Part shown: positions 32,431 to 43,100 of the stretch, piece after piece
Numbering within the stretch: position 1 is the first letter of the stretch
How the letters are laid out: every line of letters starts with the position of its first letter
NCBI GenBank assembly: GCA_945910005.1
Contig: OX246749.1
Location: 34,622,084 to 34,686,083 of the forward strand
Origin: Isoperla grammatica
Taxonomy: Eukaryota; Arthropoda; Insecta; Plecoptera; Perlodidae
Length of the DNA stretch: 64,000 nt
Direction of reading: 5' to 3'
Notes under the pieces: model-generated
What the model was told of the DNA's origin: nothing
Databases searched by the model: none
The model's input: the letters and a program-made list of their open reading frames with translations, nothing else
Program-made: the position numbers and the translations under genes

Positions 32431-33283
32431 TAGGGATGTAAATCGGAAATATTTCCACGGGAAATTTTCCGGAAATGGAAATATTTCCGGAAATTTTCCG
32501 AGTTTATCTTTCCGGAAATTTTCTGGAAATATATTTTGAATTTCCCTCACAAAATGTAAGGTGGGCACGGAACTTCATTAGGTTTGTTCGTTTGTCCTGC
32601 CTCAACAGTAGTATTTTACGCCAGGAGTAATCCGGAAATACGTCATTGTAACGGATATGGGAGTAGAAATCACAGTTAGGTACTCCCACTTGGACAAAAA
32701 AGATGTCACAGTTGAGATCGTTTCAGTTGTTCCTCCTACTCCTACTCGGGAAGCAGGTGTAAAAACTTTACTCCCATCACAGTTGTAGTAAGTTACCACT
32801 GGACTAAAGAACTTGTCACAGCTACTCCCATCACACTTACTCCAGGACAGAAAAACGGGGTTTTCGTAATACCGTACTCCTGGAGTAATGATCACAGGAC
32901 AAACGAACAAAGCTATTATTATTTTAATGTTTCAAATTTCCCACAATAAATGTTTTTGAGCAAGGCAGTGGCTTTTCAACACATGGTATTGGCTACATAA
33001 CCCTATTGTTCACAAGATCCTGAACTGAAGTGCAACTGTTTGAGTCTAGCCTGACTAGGCCTAGTTAGTAAGTAAAAGAATGGGTAAGCATCAGAACAAG
33101 GCAATACGAATTCATGCAAGTTCTGTGGAAAGATGTATATTATGATTTACACCCCACCACATTAATTTGCAATTTGCATGAATTTTAGGTAAGGAATTTT
33201 TTTGGAAATATTTCCAGAAATATTTCCGGAAATATTTCCGGAAAATTTCCGAGATTTATCTTTCCGGAAATTTTACATCTCTA
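32431..33283. mobile_element. 853-bp hAT-type MITE
   Basis: Ends TAGGGATGTAAA and, from the right, TAGAGATGTAAAATTTCC, flanked by a perfect 8-bp direct repeat GTCCCGCA (32423-32430 and 33284-33291). An 8-bp target duplication and TAG-RGATGTAAA ends fit the hAT superfamily. Subterminal regions are full of GGAAATATTTCC-like motifs. No transposase is present. Confidence 0.9.
32583..32905. mobile_element. Fold-back element nested in the hAT MITE
   Basis: Ends GTTCGTTTGTCCTG at the left and its complement CAGGACAAACGAAC at the right, with further inward complementarity (CAGGAGTAAT against its complement). The interior repeats ACTCCCATCACAG-like motifs. Noncoding. Confidence 0.6.
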
Positions 33284-34758
33284 GTCCCGCATGATCTTCT
33301 TGTGTGCCCATCAAAATCCTGTTTTAATTAATAAATTTTCCCCGTTAAGAAATAAAATAAAATAACCTGTTCTTGCACATCCTGTACAATTTGAGGGAAT
33401 AAGAAATTACTTGTGGTGCTAACAATAACATCAAAGGCGTAGTCAGATACGACAGTTTCTTTTATTACCCATAAAAGTCGAGTGACAGCTGGTGGGTTGC
33501 ACAATCTTCATAAAATTCAATATTGAAAAATTTACCATTAAACGATTAATTTAGTTTCAAGTTTTTGTATCAACTTTGTAATGACAATTAAGAGAAATAC
33601 AAGTGAAATAAGGATTGAAATAAGAATCCGTGAAATAACAACGAACTGGTTCACAACAGACCCGTAGTACCTTATTTCAATCGAGCACTTTTCGACCGGA
33701 TCTGACGCCATAGTCACGGCCTACTCTAAACCTATAGCAGGCCGTGGCCAAATGTGGCTTTGCACTGCGACTTTTTTCCACTCGCAGCGCCAGCACCGAC
33801 AAACAACGAGCTGTCAAAATAATAAAATTGCAACATTATGAAGAAAACGAGGTATGGCAATAGTAACTGCTCACCAGTTAAAACGACTAATGATGGGCAA
33901 CCAAGTTGTGAACGTTTTGTATGTTTCTTGTTTGTTTTGAAGATTTGTTTTCAATTTCAGGATATTTTATTGTTTGACAGCTTGATGTTTGCCGATCGAT
34001 TCATTTAATTTGTTTCATTGTTGTAAAACAAGCTTGCAAGAAGCCTACCTAACGTGGACGACGACGACGACAATAACAACAACAACAACGACGATATTAT
34101 CCGGTTCGACTGGAGTAGGCCTTCTCTTCTCGAGCTTTGATTGGTTCGTCATAAGAAGTTGAAATAAGAAATGGAATTGAATAATTTCTTATGACTATTT
34201 CAATCCACTGTGACAGTTGTGAACCATAGCATTGTTATTGCATGTTCCATTTCGCTTAAACCTTATTGCTATTTCACTATTTCAACTCTTATTTCAATTG
34301 TGAATCCGCCTTTACAAGCAAAGTTAGATTTGTCCCAGTTTGTACAGTTATGGCAGTCGACTACGAAAATAGAAAACACCCCATAAGAACAATATGTGTA
34401 AACGACAACCAATATGAATTCTAGAAATTAATATTAATACACCATAGGGAATAATGCGAGTGGAGGCTGCATTGAGAAATATTTCGTTTTAATAAAATTA
34501 TATACCTAACACTCATATTATATATCATCAGTGCAGTGCTCGAAATTAAAAAGTCGAGTCCACCCACAACCCTACTATGGTCGCGACGAGTCATTCTTTA
34601 CTCACGTCCAATTATGTAATGTTTACAAATTGTTTACTCACACACCACTATTTTCTATTCTTTGAACAGAACCCTGTGAAAACTCTCTTGTGTTCATAAG
34701 CGAGTGCCCTGTATTTCGATATAAGGATGATGGCACACCCTTTGTAGAATAACCTAGC
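33284..34758. other. No gene; fold-back sequence at 33.80-34.00 kb
   Basis: Arms at about 33798-33830 (GACAAACAACGAGCTGTC) and 33960-33993 are complementary. The same arm core (ACAAACAAC-AGCTGTCAAA) is found in the fold-back at 55.21-55.51 kb, so they belong to one MITE family. Flanking sequence is rich in TTGAAATAAG motifs in both orientations. No coding region. Confidence 0.5.
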
Positions 34759-35201
34759 CAGTGGCGTATCCAGGAATTGGGAAAGGGGGGGGTTTTCAAC
34801 CCATATAGAGAGTGGATGCCGAAACACAATTGGAGTTCCGGGGGGCTTGCCCCCCGAAAAAACCTCGTCAAGGTAATTTTAGTGCAAATCTGTGCGTTTT
34901 ACAGCGGCCAACTGAAACAAGATTACTGAGTTTCTGGCAACACATTTTTTCCTTAGCACCGCTAATAAAAGGAACCTCAATCAATAATTTGCATATTTTT
35001 CGTATTGCTTTTGCTTTGAATTACAACAATATACAATAATTATAAAGTAAAACATCTAACTGTCTATTGAAATACTGTCTATTGATACTGTCTATTGAAA
35101 TACTGTCTATTGAAATGAAATGTAAACGTTCATTTTCCATGTTTCCTTTGCAAAAGGGGGGGTTTTTGTCCCCTCCCTCCCCCCCCGTGAATACGCCACT
35201 G
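34759..35201. mobile_element. 443-bp hAT-type MITE
   Basis: Ends CAGTGGCGTATCCAGG and, from the right, CAGTGGCGTATTCACGG, flanked by a perfect 8-bp direct repeat AACCTAGC (34751-34758 and 35202-35209). Noncoding. The ends differ from those of the element at 32431, so this is a second hAT family. Confidence 0.9.
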
Positions 35202-35804
35202 AACCTAGCAAGAAATAAGGCATCATTCGCAGGCTCAGAGGAAATTATCGTGACGACTATAGACGTCCCCCCCCCCCCCCCCCCCCCCGCTGTAACCGGG
35301 TGTAGAGTGGTAGCAAAGCTACTTTAAAGATAATTTAGCGAAAAATAGTGTCATTGTGTATACAATCCCTTATCCCATCCCTCGTTATACCGTAAGGGAT
35401 TGGATACACAATGATAGTGTACAGTGAGCTGCTTTTTTCAAGCAATTGGGAGTTAAGTGGTAGGGACATAGATGAATAGAAACAACATGATTATGATTTA
35501 TGATAAATGTAAGAAAATTGCCTCGAGATTTTGGGAAATTGACGCCCTTGTTAGGGTTGGGGGGGGGGGGGAAGGAACCATGCAGGCAGGGTGTTGTAGA
35601 AGGTTTTCTTCATAAAAACAAGATTGTGGTAGGGTTAAATAAAATAGCATATTTTTTTAATTCTAATTAAACATTATATACATTGCATTTTTATATAATT
35701 GTGGCACTGCTCAAAGTCGACATACATCGACGATTGCATCAAACTGGAAAATGTCACACACACGTTTGTGCCTAACTATAAACATATATTTAAAATACAA
35801 CCCC
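35202..35804. other. Downstream flank of the repeat-protein gene
   Basis: No gene. Contains a C run of about 25 at 35264-35288, a G run at 35560-35571 and a hairpin with arms at about 35347-35372 and 35392-35417 (GTCATTGTGTATACAATCCC against its near-complement). The 3' UTR of the minus-strand gene probably lies here. Confidence 0.4.
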
Positions 35805-38683
35805 TTACAGATCTACGTCACAGCCGGCCACATACGTGCTCTGCGTAATGTGCGTGTGATAATAGCCCCTCGTCCCCCTCCCGTCCCCCTTGCTGACGTC
35901 ACACACGCATCTATACTGCCACAAGTCTAAGCACCTATCGTAGTTGATCACAATCAGCAACAACACCACGACAGCAGCCGACCACAGTAGGAGGACCATG
36001 ACAATACGACTCAGGTCATAGTAGTCATCTTCGTCCCTTGATCCCGTTCCTTGTCCAATACGCAGTCCGCTGTCGCCCGCCGGGGCCCTGGTGACGTCAT
36101 CATACCACCAGTGCACGTGTTCTGTGGTTGTGAGTGGGCGATATCCACCCTCGCTAGTGACGTCACGATCCCGCGTCGGTTCAACTGTCTGCGTGTCCGT
36201 TGTCTCGAACAATGGCCGACCACTGACACTTGTGCCTGTTGCGTTCGACTCAGTTGAGCTAACAGGTCGTCGGATAACCACACTGTCCACAACACTTGTC
36301 ACAGTACTGCTCATAACTTCTGACACGTCTGTGTCTGTCTCATCTTCTCCAATATCCGTAGCAGTACTGCTCATAAATCCTGGCACACCTACACCTGCTC
36401 TATCAATACTAGTAATCGCTGATACAGTACTGCTCATAATATCTGCATTTGTCTCATCTTCTCCAATATCCGTAGCAGTACTGCTCATAAATCCTGGCAC
36501 ACCACCTGCTCCATCAATACTAATAATCGCTGATACAGTACTGCTCATAATATCTGCATTTGTCTCATCTTCTCCAATATCCGTAGCAGTACTGCTCATA
36601 AATCCTGGCACACCACCTGCTCCATCAATACTAATAATCGCTGAGACAGTACTGCTCATAATATCTGTATCTGTCTCATCTTCTCCAATTTCCGTAGCAG
36701 TACTGGTAATAAATTCTGAAACTATATACGCTTCATCTTTACTACTGGCTGTGACAGCACTGGTCATAGGTTCTGACATCACTGGAACTAGCTCATCTGT
36801 AGGTGGGACAATACTGGCCATATTTCCTGGCATAACTGCATCTGGTCTATCTGTACTAATAGGTCGGACAGTACTGGCCATAATTCCTGACACAACTACA
36901 TCTGATACATCTGTATTAACAGGTGTGACAGTACTGGTCATAAGTCCTGACACAACCACATCTGATACATCTTTACTAATGGGTGTGACAGTACTGGTCA
37001 TAATTCTTGGCACAACTACATCGGATGCATCTTTACTAATGGGTGTGACAGTACTGGCCATAATTCCTGGCATGACTGCATCTGGTCCATCTGTATTAAC
37101 AGGTGTGACAGTACTGGCCATAATTCCTGGCATAACTGCATCTGGTCTATCTGTATTATCAGGTGTGACAGTACTGGCCATAATTCCTGGCATAACTGCA
37201 TCTGGTCTATCTGTATTATCAGGTGTGACAGTACTGGCCATAATTCCTGGCATAACTGCATTTGGTCTATCTGTATTATCAGGTGTGATAGTACTGTCCA
37301 TAATTCCTGGCATAACTGCATCTGGTCTATCTGTATTATCAGGTGTGATAGTACTGTCCATAATTCCTGGCATAACTGCATCTGGTCTATCTGTATTATC
37401 AGGTGTGATAGTACTGTCCATAATTCCTGGCATAACTGCATCTGGTCTATCTGTATTATCAGGTGTGATAGTACTGTCCATAATTCCTGGCATAACTGCA
37501 TCTGGTATATCTGTATTATTAGGTGTGACAGTACTGTCCATAATTCCTGGCATAACTGCATCTGGTATATCTGTATTATTAGGTGTGACAGTACTGGTCC
37601 TAATTCCTGACACAACTACATCTGATACATCTGTATTAACAGGGGTGACAGTACTGGCCATAATTCCTGACACAACTACATCTGATACATCTGTATTAAC
37701 AGGGGTGACAGTACTGGCCATAAGTCCTGACATATTTGGATCTAACACATCTGCAGGTGTGACAGTACTGGCTATAGTTTCTGGCACAACTATATCTGCG
37801 CCATCTATGCTGGCGGTTGTATCAGTACTGGACATATTAAGTCCTGACATATTTGGATCTAACACATCTTCAGGTGGGACAGTACTGGCTATAGTTTCTG
37901 GCACAACTATATCTGCGCCATCTATGCTGGCGGTTGTATAAGTTCTGATCATAAGTTCTGACTCAGCGGGATCTTCTTCGGCAGTTGTTTCTTCAGAGGA
38001 GGGGTCGACCACCCCACCCCCCACCCCCATATCTAGGCCACCTCCAACATGTGTACCACCTAGATCTATACCACCTCCAACATGTGTACCACCTAGATCT
38101 ATGCCACCTCCAACATTGCGACCACCTAGACCTATACCACCTAAATCTATACCACCTCCAACATGGCGACCACCTAAATCTATACCACCTCCGACATTGC
38201 GACCACCTAAATCTATGCCACCTCCAACATGGCGACCACCTAAATCTATACCACCTCCGACATTGTGACCACCTAGACCTATACCACCTCCAACATGGCG
38301 ACCACCTAAATCTATACCACCTCCGACATTGCGACCACCTAAATCTATGCCACCTCCAACATGGCGACCACCTAAATCTATGCCACCTCCAACATGGCGA
38401 CCACCTAAATCTATGCCACCTCCAACATGGCGACCACCTAGATCTATACCACCTCCGACATGGCGACCACCTAAATCTATACCACCTCCAACATGGCGAC
38501 CACCTAAATCTATGCCACCTCCAATACCGCCGCCCCCAACATTCACCGCCTTGTCGCTTCCTCCGCCAGGAAACTTGAAGACGTTGCCGATGTCTGTGGC
38601 CACCTTATTCACGCCGGCTTCTAAGCGTTTCGCGCCGGCGTTCAAAATGTTGCCGCCGAATCCAAACGGTGCCGCCCAAACTC
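35805..38683 (-). CDS. Repeat protein exon 2
   Basis: Begins GVWAAPFGFGGNILNAGAKR after the junction, carries all three repeat classes and ends at a TAA at 35805-35807. The frame is open throughout in spite of the repeats, which argues for selection on the reading frame. Confidence 0.8.
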
Positions 38684-39337
38684 CTGAAACCGACAGATAT
38701 ATATCACGATGACGTCACAAACTCGATTTATTTAATTATTAACACTTTGTTTCTTCACAGACTATGATAAATATTTGTAATATTTTAATGTTATCAGTAT
38801 AGTTTATCATAAATTACTAATCAAAGCAACAGCGTTGGTGGTTATAGAAATAACTCCATGATAGAGTAAGTAAGGCTTACGAAACACAGTAGACTGTGTG
38901 CTCGATATAGTTGATTGGTTAGATACGATTGAAACAGTCGGCTTTAATACCGACCACTATAAAATCCATACAGACTCAAAATCAAAGTGTTTCGGGATGT
39001 GTATGTTGAGAGCACTATATTATACAATATTGCAACAATGTGTGCATGATTTCGTAGTAGCAACAAAACGTTACCAAAATATTCAAACCGTTTACGATTC
39101 TGATTATGAATTAATTCAAACTGCCCCTAGAGCGATTACGGTTACTACTAAGTTCTTACGGAACCTCACGTTTTGCAAAATAGCAATTATAGCGTTTTCA
39201 ATATATCCTTGTACGCGTTAACGGGCATATGCACACACGTCTTACATCGAGAGGTTAAATCTACGGTTCTCACCTCTAGGCGTGAGCAGAGCAACAACAA
39301 CAACAACAATCGTCGCGATAGTTCTCGGCGTCTTCAT
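35805..39337 (-). CDS. Repetitive mucin-like single-pass membrane protein, two exons
   Basis: Exon 1 is 39337-39274 and exon 2 is 38683-35805, joined across a 590-bp phase-1 intron (donor AGAG/GTGAGA, acceptor TCGGTTTCAG). This gives 980 residues. Residues 1-18, MKTPRTIATIVVVVVALL, are a clear signal peptide, with a likely cut near VWA-AP. Then come about fifteen 11-residue repeats (HVGGGIDLGGR type), about twenty 20-residue repeats (MPGIMDSTITPDNTDRPDAV type), three 37-38-residue repeats (MSSTATDIGEDET... type), a unique linker, a membrane segment (VMVLLLWSAAVVVLLLIVI) and a cytoplasmic tail of about 45 residues with Cys and His. The Thr/Ser/Pro-rich repeats suggest O-glycosylation (inference). 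No family is recognised. Both strands of the repeats are open, but signal peptide, splice sites and membrane segment fix this strand. It is divergent from GNPTAB. Confidence 0.8.
36300..36720 (-). repeat. 111-114-bp coding repeats
   Basis: About three and a half units, with GCAGTACTGCTCATAAATCC at 36361, 36475 and 36586. Each encodes 37-38 residues with MSSTATDIGEDET and MSSTVSAI. All unit lengths are multiples of 3. Confidence 0.85.
36780..37740 (-). repeat. 60-bp coding repeats
   Basis: About sixteen phase-locked 60-bp units, nearly identical at 37080-37560, encoding 20 residues (MPGIMDSTITPDNTDRPDAV). Further diverged copies continue to about 37930. The most uniform units are central, as expected for unequal exchange. 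Confidence 0.9.
38030..38535 (-). repeat. 33-bp coding repeats
   Basis: About fifteen units of 33 bp encode HVGGGIDLGGR with H/N and R/T variants. One unit is shortened (DLGGIGLGGR) but stays in frame. Confidence 0.9.
39274..39337 (-). CDS. Repeat protein exon 1 (signal peptide)
   Basis: 64 nt: 21 codons plus one base. Start chosen as the only ATG in frame with the signal peptide. A run of GTT codons encodes the Val-rich core. The donor GTGAGA follows. Confidence 0.75.
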
Positions 39338-40034
39338 GGCGCGATGAGACGATAGAAAGTATGAGGATGATATACACCTGTTGCACGTTCAACTCACTGC
39401 AGAACACCTAGCTGCGTACGTCGTCTACGTGTGTACGACTTCCGACCTCCCACGCACGCGTTGCAACGGCAGTGGGTGATTAGAGTAATCTGTGTTGTGG
39501 TCACTTTGCGATCAAGGATGCTGATTCGTTAGTTACAGTTAAAGATAGTGTGGCGTGTAGTTATATAGGTGCTGCACGTTGATAACGATTCGGATGCTGA
39601 CGTCATTGCTCGGGGTGGTTAGACGGGTTTCCCCTCCCCCCCCATCCCAATCCCCTTAAATTAAATTTTGTCTTCTGCAACCCTTACCATGTATCAGTAG
39701 AGATAAAATCGTAAGCTCCGCTTTCAACATATATTATGTTTAATCGTACCCCCGATCGTATTTCCGTTTTATATTTGTTCAGATTGATTTAAAGTGCTTT
39801 AAAATTGTCAAATAGTAAAAGAAAATATCTCATCTCGTAGAGAATTCCAGTGTTCGTACTGGTAAAATGTTCCTTGTTCTATTTTTTTCAAATGTTCTCA
39901 TTTTTACCGTGTTCATATTTCCCGCGCGAAGTTGTGTTGGTAGTACGCGTAATTTGGCCAAGTAAGGTTGGTCAACCTGTACTAATTTAAAAATGTCACA
40001 TCAGCTGTGTACAAGATGAAAAATGTTCATTATT
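39338..40034. promoter_or_regulatory. Divergent promoter region (proposed)
   Basis: 697 bp separate the start codons of the minus-strand repeat protein and plus-strand GNPTAB. It must hold both 5' UTRs and probably both promoters. No convincing TATA box is seen for either. Short TATA-like text (AGTTATATAGG) occurs near 39560. Confidence 0.4.
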
Positions 40035-40153
40035 ATGAAGCCATGGAAGATTCTGCAAAGGCATACGTACGATTTACTATCACACAAGTACGCCTTGGTC
40101 ATTATCGTTCTAGCATTTACTACAATATTGGTATCCGCCATTCAATTCGGTGA
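40016..40153 (+). other. Overlapping upstream ORF across GNPTAB exon 1
   Basis: An ATG at 40016, 19 bases before the chosen start, opens another frame that stays open for 45 codons and stops (TGA 40151-40153) at the last bases of exon 1. If it lies in the mRNA it could reduce GNPTAB translation. Confidence 0.4.
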
Positions 40154-40154
40154 G
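40035..40154 (+). CDS. GNPTAB: GNPTAB exon 1
   Basis: 40 codons, [20 protein letters not shown] then a hydrophobic signal anchor ending IQFGE. Phase-0 donor GTAAGT. An in-frame ATG at 40023 would add four residues. 40035 was chosen because it gives the usual length before the QRHTY motif. Confidence 0.88.
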
Positions 40155-43100
40155 GTAAGTTTGAAACATTGGCGATTTTTAGGTTAGACTCGGCCATGTC
40201 AGAAACGAGTGTTTTGACAGCTACAGGTAGATTCTTCATTCGTCCTAGGGATAAGTCTTCATACGGCCGCTTCTTTATAAAATCAAATAGATGCAATATT
40301 TTACATCTATTGATAATCAATATCAGGCCGTACGTAAATGTACAGTTGAAATTATCGACCTACCAGCCCAACCCTGCTATAGATCTAGGTACTCTCCTAG
40401 ATTCAGACTTTGGCCAGATATTCTGTAGCATGATTTATGATCTTTCATCGTGATATAGCCAGTAGAGACAAACTTGGTTCTCTTCTCTCATCAAGCCGCT
40501 AGACAATGCGTCGCGTTCTAACCCTAGTTTGTTACATGTAGGTAAAACGGTGATTTCCATCCTGTTCTTCCACCCCAGTGAGTCTATGATATTCCCATGG
40601 TGTGTTTCACTCACCGATCGTGTAACAGTCGCACATGCAGAAGACGAAGAAGAAACTGTTAATTTAATCTGCCTTAGCCAACGCTAACACTTGTCGCTCG
40701 CGTGTGCGCAACAGGTGCTGGTGTCATGGAGTCACGACAAGTACGAGTCCGTCTTCACGTCGTTGTTCAGCGACAACCTGGCGCGAAGGTCGTTCAGGTC
40801 GATGCTCTGCCAGAACGTCCCGATAGACGTCGTCTACACTTGGGTCAACGGTTCCGACCCGGAGCTCAGAGACGACCTTGAGACACTTCGCGTTCGGCTG
40901 GCGAGGGAGACTTCCGAGCGGTGTCCCTACGCGCACTGCGTACCGTCAGCGTGGGGCGCTTACAGGTATTGACGTGTTTCGTGTCTCGACCTATTTCCGT
41001 CGGTTAAAATGCTTTAAAAAGTGTCACAAAGTAAACTAAAATGTGTCGTTACCTAAACTGGAAAATTTGCGGCTCTTTCTTACTAGGCCTAATGTTTTTT
41101 TGTTCCATTAGGCCTAAATATTTCCCTTTTATTTTAATTGTGAAGTGGTGTGTGGCAACTTGCAACCACACATTACAGAAGTTAAATAAGAACATTTTGA
41201 AAACAGAAATATTTATTAGTAAGGAGCAGATCTAGGGGCTTCCACAGGGTAAAGAAAGATGTCCTACAGCCTTAATGCAAAGGTAAAAAGAGTAGCCTAC
41301 CTATTGGAAGAGCACAAAGGATAAAGTTTTGCGTGAGTTAGTTAATAAAAGGAAAATAAGTTAAAGAAAACAACGCACCTGTATAAAATGTGTAATGACA
41401 TGTTAGAATTCTTTTCTATGAGATGTAGGAATGTATTCCCGTTTCTTTTTAACTTTGAATTCAAATATGTTGTTATAAACTGACAACTGTGAAACATTTT
41501 GTTATTATGTGAAATATTAATGTTTGATGCCCCACCTCAAGAAGGCGTCTCTCTCTCTCTCTCGCAGGGGTTGGTTGGATGATGTCGCCGTGTCGCCTCT
41601 CAGTCACGTCGCCTCGTCCACTCGGAACTGGACCCTGCTCGGCTTCCCGACCGGTCGGGCTGCGACTCTTGCGTGCTCGGGCCCGTTGTTAGCGGGGGGA
41701 CACAACGTGACGCTTAGCCACGCCCACTTTACAACGGGTGAGTGAGAGGAACCTGGAGGTATCGAGATGTTAGAGAAGCATTAAAAAATGTCTTTTTAGC
41801 TTGGCTGGCAATTTTTTAAAGAGATCTCCGAGTATGCAGTCTGAGTTGGTGAATGTATGAATGATTTAGAATAATGTAACGTATGCCTACATGGATGTTA
41901 CTTATTAAATGTACAACTAGTAGATAATAATTTAGCTACATTAAGAAGAGGTGTCATCATCACAACACCCAATCAGCAGCCAAGTACCTAGTTAGATCAA
42001 CAAATTCTTAATGTCATTTACAAATAAATCAATTTGATTAGAACTAACTAGAATAAAATTTGCAAATAATAAATTAGGATACATTGAAAGAAAACACAAA
42101 AACAAAACGACGGTTCTGTAGGCAATCCTTCTTTTTCTTTAAACGGAATTGAGTAACTGCTGCAACACACCTTGGTCCGTTATTGTTTAATATATTTATG
42201 ATGGATTTGCCTCAGTGTGTTTCTTCGGATATGAGCCAATTTGCTGATGACTGCACGATTTACAGAAAGATTATGACGAAGGAGGATTCAGAAACTCTAC
42301 AATCTGATTTAAAAAATATTGACAATTGGTGTACAGTTAATGGCATGAAGATTAACCCCCAAAAGAGTATGTCTATCCGATTTGCAAGATCCAAGAATCC
42401 ATTCCCTTGTTGTTATTTGATCAATAACTTGCCTATTCCAGAGAAAAAACGTGTCAGACTACTAGGTGTAATTGTTACAAGTGATCTAAAATGGAACACT
42501 CATTGTGAAGTAGTACGAGCCAAAGCCACCAGGCATTTATATTTCATTGCTAGACATCTGCATCATGCTCAGCCTAGCACCAAAAGGGCTGTTTACCTAG
42601 CGCTCGTTAGACCTCATCTCGTCTACGGCTGCCCAGCGTGGGACCCAACATCTATAAGCAACAAGATGAAGTTGGAGCGTGTCCAAAGTAGAGCTACACG
42701 ATTTATTGCTGCTAGGTCGCAATTTACCACTCATAGTGCTACGGCAAGACGTGCATCATTGAAGATTCCATCTCTAGAAACATTCAGGAAAAAAGTAGAG
42801 CTGCAATTTTTGTGGGGCATGTTAAATGGTAGGACAAACCTGGATCCATATGTAAGACTACAAGCCTGTAATCGTAGTGCCCAATTTGGTAGGAGTCTAT
42901 TGTTCAGGCCACCTTTTACCAGAACAGCAGCCTACCAGAAAGGGTTCTATTATAGGGCTTGTCAATCGTGGAATTCCCTACCACTCAAGATCAGGATGGC
43001 ACGCTCATTAGATGTCTTCAAAGCCTCTTTAACGGAGCATTTTTTAAACATTGTTTTGTAAATTTTCATTTTTTTATTCTTTTTTATTCTTTTTTACTTC

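Noticed and set aside
36091..37941. 616-codon plus-strand ORF opposite the repeat protein
   Set aside because: It lies wholly in repeats and has no signal peptide, splice context or unique domain. The minus strand has all three, so this is a shadow.
37985..38712. Plus-strand His/Leu- and Pro-rich ORFs
   Set aside because: Frame shadows of the 33-bp coding repeats of the minus-strand gene.
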